From: Gnetum montanum
Lineage: Eukaryota; Streptophyta; Gnetopsida; Gnetales; Gnetaceae
DNA: 60,000 bases
Reading direction: 5' to 3'
Assembly: GCA_015680685.1 (NCBI GenBank)
Contig: MNCI01006534.1
Location: forward strand, 220,253 to 280,252
Every line of letters starts with the position of its first letter. The first letter of the stretch is position 1. The notes beneath the pieces are model-generated. The model searched no databases, was not told where the DNA came from, and saw only the letters and a list, made by a program, of their open reading frames with translations. The translations under genes and the position numbers were made by a program. This document shows, piece after piece, positions 32,986 through 43,384 of the stretch.

Positions 32986-34700
32986 GAAAACTTGTCCTCA
33001 AGTTCCTTACAAAATATTGGGAAGGTATGGGATTATTGACTTGAATGACACTAATGGTGAATGGGGTGACATGTGAATGGATCATCATTACAACACATGA
33101 CAATATTAGTGTTCATGACAACAAGAGTGAACACTATACACATTTGACATCTAGCCTTATGTGGCAGCTGAGAGAGAAGAGAGAGAAAAGAAGAAGTCTG
33201 TTGTTGCCAATGCCAAGATTGCACCTTCCGTTGTCCATCCATAACCATGCCATCTATCTTGTTCCTTGCATAACTGCTCCAACACTAGTCCATTCCAAGT
33301 GTTCTCTCCGGATCCAATCCATTGGTGTATGATTGCCATCTGCATACACAACACAATCTTAAATTAGCAAGGGTAAATGAATCGCAATGTAGTTGATACC
33401 TCGCCTCAGTGTATGGTCCATTGACTGAGTTGTGATATGGTTGATGCAGATTTTGGAGATATAACACTGGTGACTACCCAAGGTGTAGGGGTTAAGAGAA
33501 AATTGAAAAAATTGGACCAGGACCCCCATGATTGAGAGCGAACCTCCGGTAGCAAGAGAATGGAAAAAGATAAGGAATAAAAAAGATGGAGAAAAAGAAA
33601 TAATGGCAACGCTGATAAAATGGATGTCAAGGATGGAAATGAACAAAATAAAAGTTGATTGCAAAAATGTTTAAGAAAAAGAAATTAACTAATGCACCAA
33701 ATAGGAATGTCAGTGGGTCCTCCCCAAAGCAGGCTCGTGCCCTGATAATCCCACATTCAAAGAGTCCGTAGGCTCTGAAAATGCCATTTGGAAGCAAGAG
33801 TTAAAGTCTTAACCATAAGAATTTACCAAAAAGAAAACAATGCATCAACCAAAATATGGACTATTGATACAATCGGCAATGAGGTGGAAAATGGAGAAAG
33901 AATGATGGAAAGAAGAGAATGGAATGGAGTCTCAAGAACAAGGTGGTGTACAGCCCCTTGTGTATTAATGGTTAATGTGACTTAGTAGATCTCATTCCAA
34001 ATCTAGCCTTAAACAATCCACATTTAGTGACTTTGCATTAATACATTTGGCCAATCCATCCACTTGAAGTAGCAAGAATGCTTCTACCAAAGAGTCACCA
34101 CCATTCCGACGAAACGAAAAAAGGAGAAAGTAGAAAGCAAGACAGGGCCTTAGTTAGAGGGAACATGTTTGTTTAGTTCCATAACCAGTGCTTGTAGCCC
34201 AAATAATTATTTTTTCTAAGGGGTGTGCTTTGAATTCTCACTNCCTATTATATTAAAAGAACCATACCTTAGTATCAACATTATAACTCAAAGGTAAAAA
34301 CCAAACATTAGCAATCAATGGAATACAGTTCATACCATCATCAGGAGCACTTATTAGGTGACAAGCCTAACAAAATAAATAAATGCACACACAAATAAAC
34401 GAAAAAGTATGAATGATGTTGCAGAATAAAAACAAGAAAAGTGAAAGAAATTTGTAAAAAAAAAACTTAAAAAGGAACTGAGGGTCTCAAATGATCAACA
34501 TATGTGGCCATCTCCCCCATGACTAAGTTGGAAGGGGGAGATTCGAAATAATGAGTGAGGTCGTACTTTCTCCGATGTGTTATGTGCATTGACCGTTCTA
34601 GATTCATGGTAAGATCTAGTTTATTGCACATTGACTAGTAATCTTTTATCGAAGTGTTTATTTGAAGTTTTTAGGAATTTCCAGCTTCCCCCTATTAATG
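32986..34700 (-). other. 3' non-coding region of family A copy c
   Basis: No protein domain is seen. Blocks are shared with the complete element at 42424-50867: 'GTGGGTCCTCCCCAAAGCAGG' type text at 33712-33735 and 47125-47147, 'GGTATGGGATTATTG' at 33025 and 43280, and 'CCCCCATGACTAAGTTG' at 34514 and 46512. It therefore belongs to the element and is not host DNA. RT, RNase H and integrase, which should sit here, are absent. A contig join 'n' lies at 34243. Confidence 0.6.
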
Positions 34701-35420
34701 TTTTCCGGTTAATGTTTGGAAGTTGACGACACTCTTGCTCCAATGCATCTATGCTCTTGATATGAGCGTGAGTTGTTCCCTCACTTAGTTCCATGCACAT
34801 TGGTGAGCTGCTCTCCTAATCAACTATCAACCACTGGGTGTCTTCTTGTTGTGTGGTTGTTACATACAAGCACTTTTGTATGTTAATTTCTTGTGCACAC
34901 CGGTTGCATGCAGGCAATGCTGAACATTCCTGTACGCAATCACACCCTATATCATTGTATGTGATGCGTGGAAATTTCTTCTTCTTGATCTTCCCAAAAG
35001 TTTTTTCCTTAGATATTTCCAGGGAAAGATCGTGGATTCCTATACGTGCATTTATGGTACTTAGCCATGCCCTTCCCATTATTATTGGGAAGTCCCCTTT
35101 GTCATTGTTTACTTGTATCACTAGGAAATTAGCTAGGTATGACCACCCACACATAGTGGTAACGATGTCCTCCACCAATCCTAAGGGAACAGTGATGGAC
35201 TAGTCAGCCAGCTCTAAGCCAATATTGTTCTTTTTTAGTGGAGGCAGGTTCTAGGCTTTATACATCTCTTGTGATATTAAGTTGATTCCAGAACCTGAGT
35301 CCAAAAGAGCTTTACATGGTTCATTCCCAACGACTTGGAGATAGATTAAAGGACTTCCAGGGTCAAAAAATTTTCTGGGAAGGTGGCCCTCCTTAATCTA
35401 GTCGGTGATGGCATGTGTTA
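34701..35420 (-). pseudogene. Family A protease and pol start (copy c)
   Basis: Aspartic protease region. The active-site loop 'LLDSGSGINLIS' (about 35310-35275) is intact. Then come 'QSITVPLGLVEDIV' and an open stretch of 120 codons (35178-34816) with 'FPIIMGRAWLSTINARIGIH' (the ILGR-like flap partner) and a cysteine-containing tail. After the stop at 34816, 'MCMELSEG' shows the start of the region that leads to RT in the copy at 57362, but the match is lost by about 34700. The polymerase has been deleted and the sequence passes into the 3' region. Two stops lie between the active-site loop and the open stretch. Confidence 0.8.
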
Positions 35421-35429
35421 ACATAACTG

Positions 35430-37963
35430 TGTGTGTTGAGCTCTATTTTTGGTTTGAAGGGAGCTTTGAAGCCTTATTTGATGGAGAAGCGTTCAGAGGC
35501 TTAACCGCTTGTGGTTGTCAGAGCTTGGTTGGACTATTGGTTCTAAAGAAAGGTCTTCTCTTTGTATGGTTGTCAGAACTAGCAGTGGGTTGAAGGTTTA
35601 CAGCTCTTGTAGCATTACGTTGTTGCGGTTGAGTGGGGAGTTCCCCTTGCATTGTTGGAGCGGGTGGTAATGGAGCTATCGGTGTGAGAGTTGCGGATGG
35701 GTTTGGAGGATGGTATGTCTGTGGGTTGTCTCTCCCATGAGAAGGAGTCCTATAATACTCTCGAGCTTGGTAGTGACGTTGTGGTGTCATGTGACCAACA
35801 AAGTCACGTGGAGAGATTGACTGCTACACATAATAGCCATATGGATCTAGTTACCGGTAAGGATATTGTTGCCACGGTGGTGGCATCCCCCATGATTGTG
35901 GGTATTGCCACTACTGGTGTTGCTCAATAGGTTGTGGCGGAGTTCCACCTGGATAATACGTTAAAGGTTGGTGGAATTGCCTTGGGTTACCTTGGGGATA
36001 AGGTAACCGTCGGGGTGCTTGTTGTTTGTTAAGTCGTGGGTTAAGTGCATACAACCCAGACTGTTGCAGATGTGAGACTACTGGGCAACATCCCTTAGGA
36101 TGGTCGTATTAGCATATCTCACATCCATCGTCATTGTCCATATCAGAATCCACAACCTCTTCGGTGATGGCCATTTTACCCTTACCTTTGTTACGTGCAT
36201 TGTCCATGTTCCTCTTTTTCTTTTTGTCATAGTCACTACTTCCCTCCTTAGACTCCTCTACAATTTTGAGAACGGTTTCAAATCTACTATCTAGGGAGTC
36301 CCACATTTGGTCTACCTTTACCGACACTTCTGTTGTGAATTTTTTGAGCGACAAGATTTTCCTATGCATCATCTCTTTGAGTGGTAACTCTTCCTCCTCC
36401 TCACAGAATCTCACTCCCCTTTTTCGAAGGGAAGGATCACAGTTGTACTCTTCTACACTTTCTCTCTTACGTAGCTCTCCTTCTTCCTTGGCTACTTGCT
36501 CCAGCAATCTATGAACATGATGGGATGTAAGCTCTGATAATCTCCCTTGGGCATACGTTCCAAGGGTTCTCTTGGTTTCATGCCTAAGTCCATCTACAGG
36601 ATGGCGTAATTGATCCTGCTACGAGTAACCATGGCCCAGGCAACGATGTAATAGTGCATAATAATGACCCATGGTAGCATCCAAGGGTTCATGATTTCCT
36701 TGCTTCCATCCTTGGATTTGCTTTCACAGGTTGGACACCCGGGAGTACATTTGATACTTATCATTAAACAATTCTAGCATCGTACTCCACCTTCGAATGG
36801 ATTCCGATTCTAAGGATAGGTACAAGCTTTCTGCTTCTTTTACTAGTGTCATTGAGAACAACTTTAGTTTTTGCCATTCATTCTCAATGTTCTGCAAGGC
36901 ACATGCATCGTGAAATGCTTGTAAGTGGTTTTGAGGATCAGCGTTGTATCCCCCCTCAAATCGGGGGATATTATTCATGTCTAACCTCTTGATCCTGCTA
37001 TCTTTTTGGTGCCTTGTGGGAATTCTTATGGCCTTCGTGATATCTAACATGCTTCGGGTTACGAGTAGGGGTTCTTCGTGGTCATTTTGTTCATGGCGTC
37101 TGTGATGTCTATGCGGTTCCCTACTCTCCCTTCTTCCATGTTGTGATTCTCTAGAGTGCCCTCGTCCTCGCTCTCGACTCTCTCGTCGAGGTTTCTCACT
37201 TTGTTTACCTTTATCCTCATGGTTAGGTTCCTTATGACTGTGTCTTGACATTGAAGGAGAGGGTGAATGTGATGATGAAGGTAAAGAAGAAGGAGAGCCA
37301 TCGCCATGACGATGTTTCCTACCTTCTCTTCGGTGATCTCAACCCTGATTGTGATTATGATCAGATTGCCTACCCTTATCATGTGTTTGTGTTCCCTCAT
37401 TGAACACTTGGGTGTTCGTGGGGATCAGAACCAAGATTGTGAATCGTGGAGTGGAGGTTATGATACACCACCTCTTGACCATTGTTAGGAGGGGAAACAT
37501 TGTCTTATGGAGAACCTATTGAAATAGGTTCACCACCCTCAATTTTGCTTAAGATAGGTGGAGCGTTAAGGGGTCCTTTGCACTTCAACGAGGTATAGTA
37601 TCTCTCCTGTCGCAAATCCCTTTGACATTGCGCTTTTGTGGGATGGTAATCCCTTGTGTCATAATCGCATGCAACGTATTCCGCGTATAACTGTGACATG
37701 CCTACTTGCGCGAGAGCATGAAGAAGCATGTTGGGGACTGCTCGATCTGGAGGCAACACTATGTTACCCTCCAAGTCTCTCTAATGTAGTTGTTCATCTT
37801 GATGGAGAATAAAGGTAAAGTTGGGTACATTTTCATCGTGATGAATATATACCACACAGAATTGTTGAGGAACTAGCAGATCTTGGTTACATGTGTTGTG
37901 CCGCCGACTATCTCTTGTGTTGGTCCTAGGCGGTGAAGTGCTTTTGTGCGAAGAAGAAGACAT
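35430..37963 (-). pseudogene. Family A gag (copy c), the best preserved N-terminus
   Basis: Starts at ATG 37963-37961 (MSSSSHK). The N-terminal part, 'CVVYIHHDENVPNFTFILHQ' and 'MLLHALAQVGMSQLYAEYV', continues to about 37500. A basic Arg/His/Glu-rich region (37251-37070) precedes the capsid core 'RLDMNNIPRFEGGYNADPQN' (about 36990), 'HLQAFHDACALQNIENEW', 'ESIRRWSTMLELFNDKYQ'. The stretch 36507-36109 has the helix 'VDQMWDSLDSRFETVLKIVE' and reaches the compact knuckle CEIC-stop-YDHPKGCC, where a CAA has become TAA. The proline/glutamine-rich linker 35790-35518 ends it. Roughly ten lesions are visible. No CX2CX4HX4C knuckle is present. Confidence 0.85.
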
Positions 37964-38217
37964 TTTTGTATTGTTCGGTGTGATGTTTACCATTATCTTA
38001 TTTTTTTTTGATCAACCCTAAGGGTTCGTTCTAGTAGACCATTATCCCAATCACTTGACATGTAGAAGTGACTCAACTTGTTAACTTATCTTCTAATAAG
38101 TATTATGGAGACAAAGAGGTTGCTAGTTGGAATCATATTTAAAACACCTTTACATTTTATCTAAGTTATACAAAATTATTATGCTAGTTACAATCATAAA
38201 AAGTTTATAGCTATAAC
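37964..38217. other. Right edge of copy c; its 5' LTR is missing
   Basis: Sister copies have primer site and LTR about 140-150 bp upstream of the gag start; here no TGATGAG LTR follows. The text turns to AT-rich unrelated sequence by about 38020. The element is therefore 5'-truncated. Confidence 0.55.
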
Positions 38218-38375
38218 AATGAGGTGTTAGCCTAGTAGTACAGGCCTTGGCCTAGTAATCTCAGGTCACAGGTTTAATTCTACCAAGTAGCATTGAGGCA
38301 TAAACTTCTATAAAATCTTGGGATTGTATAGTTTCAAAATCCCACTAATCTTGTAACATGTTTAAGCATTTTTTA
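38218..38375 (+). mobile_element. tRNA-derived SINE
   Basis: Split RNA polymerase III promoter: an A-box-like TAGCCTAGTAG (38228-38238) and a B-box-like GGTTTAATTCT (38271-38281), one base from the GGTTCRANTCY consensus and 33 bp further on. The head reads like a decayed tRNA ('CAGGTCACAGGTTTAATTC'), and the roughly 90-bp body ends in an A-rich tail near 38375. It is not a functional tRNA gene, because no acceptor stem or anticodon arm closes. No clear target duplication was found. Confidence 0.55.
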
Positions 38376-38748
38376 AAGAAGAAAAGTTAATAAAATTGTC
38401 ACCTAAAACATGCCTTAGTCTAGCATGTGCAAAAAGGTACCATTACAAGGCTTTCGATGTACTAAAAGTACAATGTGACGTCAAGTAACCCGTTGGCCAC
38501 TCTATCATTGCAAAATATATTAATTACAAATACTACGGTAGGAATTATGGTGACACCTTAAAAATGTCAATAAAGACGCCTTTCTAACAGTTTTTCAATA
38601 TACATACTATACAAGAATTAATGAGGGTTGGCTAGCAAAGCATTTCATTAATGGACTTTCACACTACCAGGGGACTTTAATTCATGGCCTTGCACATGCT
38701 TAAAAAAATAAACTTGCGTGAGCAACTATTTCGGCTGTGGATCCTGTC

Positions 38749-39220
38749 GAAATTTTTATGTACGTTTTGGTGTGCAGTTGGACTATCCATTTGCGTCTTA
38801 TGTAAGCGTGCTCAAATACGCATTTGAGTGCATTTGTGTGCATTTCTTGCTTACAAAAAAATTCCTAGTGTCGTGTGCACTGAAAAATGAGCGCACATGA
38901 GCATGCGTGTTACGTTACCTTTGTTAGATTGACATATATAAAAGTGCCTCATCCTTGCCGGGAGAAAATTTGTGCGCAATTGGATTTTTATTGACAAATT
39001 CTTTTTCCGCGAGAAATAATCGAAAGTTGAAGATGTTGAGAATTAGGATTGAAGAGTTTATATGATTTTAAGATAAAAAATTTCAGCTGGATCTAGGTGG
39101 AAAGTTCTGTACAAATTTTCGTGCAGGCTTTTACTATCCATTCACATTTTATGTAAAAGTGCTCAACACGTATTTTTGTGCATTCTCAACGGACAAAAAA
39201 GTTTCCAGCGTTCGTGGCAT
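38749..39220 (+). repeat. Diverged direct repeat upstream of the host gene
   Basis: Two units about 349 bp apart (about 38749-38876 and 39098-39220) share 'GTGCAG', 'ACTATCCATT', 'TTATGTAA', 'GTGCTCAA', 'TTTGTGCATT' and 'ACAAAAAA' blocks in the same order. They are too diverged to be recent. No coding sense. They lie 560-1,030 bp upstream of the start codon of the gene below. Confidence 0.55.
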
Positions 39221-39410
39221 ACATAAAGCATGCATTCTGATGAAGAGTACAATAAATGTATTGTATACTAAAAATTTCAAAGAGAGAAGCAGTGAAATTT
39301 ATGAGATATGTACGGAAGATTATGTAAAATTAAATGGAATGAAATGTATGAAAGTAAATACCAGATGGAATGAAAAATCTGGTAAAACGTTTGCAAAAGA
39401 TACAAGTGTA

Positions 39411-39420
39411 CTATAAAAAA
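39411..39420 (+). promoter_or_regulatory. Possible TATA box of the UBX-type gene
   Basis: CTATAAAAAA, 359 bp upstream of the start codon. This would give a 5' leader of about 330 bp. No other good TATA box lies closer. Local GC rises downstream of it (39590-39850), as expected for a leader plus first exon. No transcript evidence, so tentative. Confidence 0.3.
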
Positions 39421-39778
39421 TATCTTGCGATGATACTAATACTATATGCGTACCCGTAAGTTTTCAGTTGCAATTTACAATTGCAGTTAAAAAGTGCGGA
39501 TTGGCACGTTTCGAACAGATGGATATAACGTGTGTAAAGCCGAGGTTGCTTTTTAAGCTCAAAAGAGAATTTTAAGAAATCGAGAAAAAAGGCCTTGCCT
39601 GGAACTGTAACATGAATGTTCGAGGCTTGGCGGCGGAACTGTCCAGAGATTTCAGGAACAGAAGCTGGTAGAAGCTTTTGGACTACCTCAAACCGAAAGC
39701 GATGCCTCAAAATAACGGGCACCAGGGGCCATTGCGGTATCCGTATTTTGAGACAGAGGCAGTAACAGCGCTTACAAG

Positions 39779-39850
39779 ATGGAGCCAGAAGTGGAAACAT
39801 TCATGTCTGTCACAGGCGGTTCACGATCTGAAGCTGTTAAAATTCTCCGG
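39779..39850 (+). CDS. UBX-type CDC48 cofactor-like gene, exon 1
   Basis: Encodes the first 24 residues: MEPEVETFMSVTGGSRSEAV then KILR. It ends in phase 0 at a near-consensus donor, CGG|GTGAGT (39851). Joined to exon 2 at 52740 it makes the three-helix UBA-like domain ('FMSVTGGSRSEAVKILR' then 'AHEGDLNSALDSYF') that opens plant PUX7/8/9/13-type UBX proteins. Those proteins bind ubiquitin and act as adaptors of the AAA-ATPase CDC48. The upstream sequence is GC-richer than its surroundings, and the ATG is the first in frame with the domain. The exon is too short for an ordinary ORF search. Family call from remembered similarity to Arabidopsis PUX8/SAY1, not from a search. Confidence 0.8.
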
Positions 39851-40733
39851 GTGAGTACATGTGAATTGAAATCGAAATTTTTTATTCATGATTATATTGG
39901 AATCAGATGTCACCTTCGTTGTCTCGAATGCAAAGAATTTTAGTTGCATCGTTTATCGAAAATTTCACTTCTCAGCAAGAACATATAAAAATAGAATACC
40001 ACTCGATGGCAACCTTGTAGAGTGCGGTTTCCAAACGACTGTCGAGCCTGTTGCGTTACAGGCTGATTTTGTGCTCTCTTGTCAATGTAACATACCTTTT
40101 TCCACACAGAATGTCTGGACTCTGTTAAATACCATCACACCACAGCGAACTATATCAATTATAATTCTTAAGTTTATCAATTATGCCAGGGATGATATGG
40201 CACAAGCAATCGAAGTGAGGCTTTTTGAAACCTAAGATCATGTTTTGGGAGGATTGACACGTAAATTTGCAACTGTAATGCTAAGTTAAGTATAAAATCA
40301 TAGTACTTTTGTATTATGAATATTTTTTACGTGTAAATGTTGAAGATCTAGCAATAGCGGTGGCAATGCATATCGGTGTTTGGTTAAATGATTTTTACCC
40401 CTAACACGTTAGTCTTAGGCAAGGTGGGATAAGTGTACTTGCAGTGGCCTAAGGGTACCATTAACCATCTGCAAAAGCGGTTTTGAATTGGGAAAGTGAC
40501 AAAATCATTACCTAAAATTTAAAAATGTAAAGCGCACTGGTTTTCATGGTGCAAATGGAGACTGTAATGAACCACTTCTCCTTGAGTTTTTGTGTTAACG
40601 ATTGTAATAGTCTTTCTATGTGTTTGTGTGCATGTTTTGTTGTCAAGTTATGTGTGTGCTTTGTTTGGACTGTGGTGGAAATGGCTAATTGGAATAGTAA
40701 TAAATTTGTTGACCAGATTTTTATATGTATTAT

Positions 40734-40793
40734 GATTAAATGTTTAAATAGTTTATGCATAAGAAATGTTTAAATAGTTTATGCATAAGAAAT
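40734..40793 (+). repeat. Small tandem duplication, about 26 bp x 2
   Basis: ATGTTTAAATAGTTTATGCATAAGAA-type text occurs twice in a row (starts near 40738 and 40766). Simple slippage product inside intron 1. Confidence 0.8.
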
Positions 40794-42418
40794 ATGCTTC
40801 AAAATACATGCTGGGAATGTTTTAAAATAATAATAATAATAAATATATGGGAAAATAAAATATTTTCTGTTTTATTTCAACAGAGATGTTGAGAAACGAA
40901 AAAAATAGAGGACAATAGTCTAAGGTGTGCCTCAAGAGCTAAAACAGGCATGTTGAGATGCAAAAGAATGCTCATACTGAGGAACTTGACCTATGAATTA
41001 AGTTGGAGGAACCTGACCCATGAATTAGGGATATTGTGTGCAAATACCATAGCTTTATATTTTATTTTTAAATGTGATGCATTGTTCTTTTTAGTTTAAA
41101 ATAGTAGAGTATAAGTACCCTTTCCATGGCTGTAGAAATGTCATGTGATGACCTTTGAAGGCTTGTAAGATGATGGGAAAATTCACATCGTTGATGACCT
41201 GAAAGAGAAGGTGCCTTATTTGATTATGTATCCTGAATTGCTCTTATCATGAATCTATTTTGAAAACTTTTTCCTTGCATCTTATGACAATTCTGAATGA
41301 TAAAGAAATAGATATTATGTTGGAATGTTTTGTAATTATCAAGAGGAATTGAACCTGAGATCTAGCAAAATTTGAATTCTGAAATATCAAAAATTGTTGA
41401 TTTAGGAATTGAACTTGCAACTTGTGAATATTTTATTGATTTTTTTATAGTGATCATGAAGAGAATTGAACTCATGACTCATTGCTGAAAAGAGAGAGAG
41501 AGAACTTTAAAAAGAAAGAAAACAATACAAATAGTCCCCAAGAAGTCAGTTACAAAAAACCATCCATTATCTCTTATTCCACCTACAAATAGGGAGAGGA
41601 GGAGAGGAAAAAAACACACAAGGCAAAAGTAGCTGAGCAGAACAAAAAAAGACAAAAAAAATGGATACAACAATAGGAAGTGTGGTTGGGAAGGGAGAGA
41701 AGACTGTGGCTGCTAGAAGAGATAGCAAGGAGAAAGAAAACAAGTGTTGCATAGCAATCCAATATTATGATAATTCCTCCTAGTAAGCAAGATATCTAAG
41801 CAAGGAGGTAAAATGATCCATCTCTGTTATGTTTGATAATGGCCAGCAAGGGTTGATTTTCTCAAACTTCTCTCTTCTTGCTTGCCTAACCACCTTCACA
41901 ATGCTTGTATGAAATTATCAAGATTGTTGTTGTAAGCTTATATTGTTGAAACCTTTATTACCTTTCTTGGATCTCTCCACCCGTCCTCTACACTCTCACA
42001 CTTAAATGATTTGGATGAGAGTTGTTTTTGTAACGATTTAGAAACACCCATAACGATTTGGGGCATTTTTGGCAAAAGATTGTCAATAGGGCCCAAGGAT
42101 CCTTGATATGAGGATTGTATTGTTGGTAGAAAGTGAGAGTATCCTTGGGCCCATGGATAATTGTGAATGTTTTAAAATTGTTGAATTCTTGGGTTTTGGT
42201 TGGAATTTGATTGATGAACCCTCCCCCTTTGAATGCATAAATCTCGGATTTGAATTTTGAATTATACTTTTTTTTTCCTATACCTTCTCAAGTTTGATTT
42301 TGATATCTTTTTATAAGTTGATGGAGTGGGGGAAACCCTAGGATGTTAATTTATGGTTGTGATCTATCTATTCTCTGCTATTGAACATATGAATTTCCTG
42401 ATTAAATGATTAATGGTA

Positions 42419-42423
42419 AAATG
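42419..42423. other. Target site duplication, left (AAATG)
   Basis: AAATG directly left of the LTR start at 42424. The same five bases follow the other LTR at 50868-50872. Confidence 0.85.
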
Positions 42424-43223
42424 TGATGAGTGGCGAGGTACCCCTACACTCAACCATACAAATACGAGCGTTACATGTGTGATCCGATCGAACTCTGCAG
42501 ACGGACTAGTTGTGGCATCTAGATAGTTAGCTTTAGGTCGTAGTTCGCTGTCTTCCCACCTAGACCAGTATTAGCTTTGTCACGTATGGCTTAGTCTAGA
42601 GTGAGGTGTATGATGGGTTTCTAATCTAATGCTACTCCTGAAGGCAATGGAAAGTAATATTAAATTAACTAATCTAGGAGAGAGAGGGTAAGAGAATCTA
42701 ACTAGCCAAAGTGCGATGAGCATCCGTTCCTTGATTATCTGTACACATCTTGGACTTCGTGCATGAATACCATTGGGATTACCAAGCGCAGGTCCTAGGT
42801 ATGCTACTGGGTTACCAAGTAGTCACACTTAAATGCTCGTAATCAAGTTGTACTCATTCCGCATTTTAACAGGAGATAAGGGTGAGAAGATATTAACTAA
42901 GAAAGCAGTAAATAACAATTAAGTAAATAATTAAACTAAGTGAATGTTGCAATGATGAAGTAATCTCGATCTTTATTGCCAGTCATGTGCATGTCCAAGT
43001 ACGTCACACTCAAATAAAGGATGCCGTACAATTACAATCACCACACTGCGGGCATACACTGGGAAATTATTCTATCTCTGGAAGGGAAAAAACTGCTAGA
43101 GCTTCACTAAGTGACTAAAACTAGATTCCAAAACAAGGGAGAGCCGCCTCTTATTTATAGAATTGGTGGTGGGCTGTGATATCACGTATACGATATTGTA
43201 GTCGCCCAAAACACGACTCATCA
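42424..43223 (-). repeat. 3' LTR of copy e (800 bp)
   Basis: Plus strand starts TGATGAGTGGCGAGGTACCC, ends ACACGACTCATCA. Nearly identical over most of its length to 50157-50867. TATA complement at 43151-43160; poly(A)-signal complement (CTTTATTG) at 42971-42978, so the transcript end region R is about 180 bp and U5 about 530 bp. U3 is only about 65 bp and has one GATATC and one GATATT. Confidence 0.92.
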
Positions 43224-43240
43224 TACCCCCACGACTGAAT
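43224..43240 (-). other. Polypurine tract of copy e
   Basis: The minus strand reads CAGTCGTGGGGGTA directly before the LTR start TGATGAG. It primes plus-strand DNA synthesis. Confidence 0.8.
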
Positions 43241-43384
43241 GAAAACTCGTCCTCGAGTTACAGTTATTACACAGTGGATAGGTATGGGATTATTGGACGG
43301 TGAAAATGGGACTATGCTGCAGTGTGAAATGAAAACAAAATAAAGACACAACACAAATGTTCTACATTTACAAAAATGGGTGGA

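Noticed and set aside
33045-33985. Several 60-100 codon frames in the 3' region of copy c
   Set aside because: No similarity to any domain, overlapping frames on both strands, and block similarity to the non-coding part of copy e.
38224-38285. A tRNA gene
   Set aside because: A and B boxes are present, but no acceptor stem pairs and no anticodon arm folds; a SINE head explains it better.
39411-39800. 129-codon minus-strand frame
   Set aside because: It overlaps exon 1 and leader of the UBX-type gene in antisense, has no domain, and is an expected shadow of a GC-richer coding and leader region.
39888-40235. 115-codon plus-strand frame at the start of intron 1
   Set aside because: It starts 38 bp after a strong splice donor of a phase-consistent exon, has no known motif, and is best explained as chance in intron sequence.
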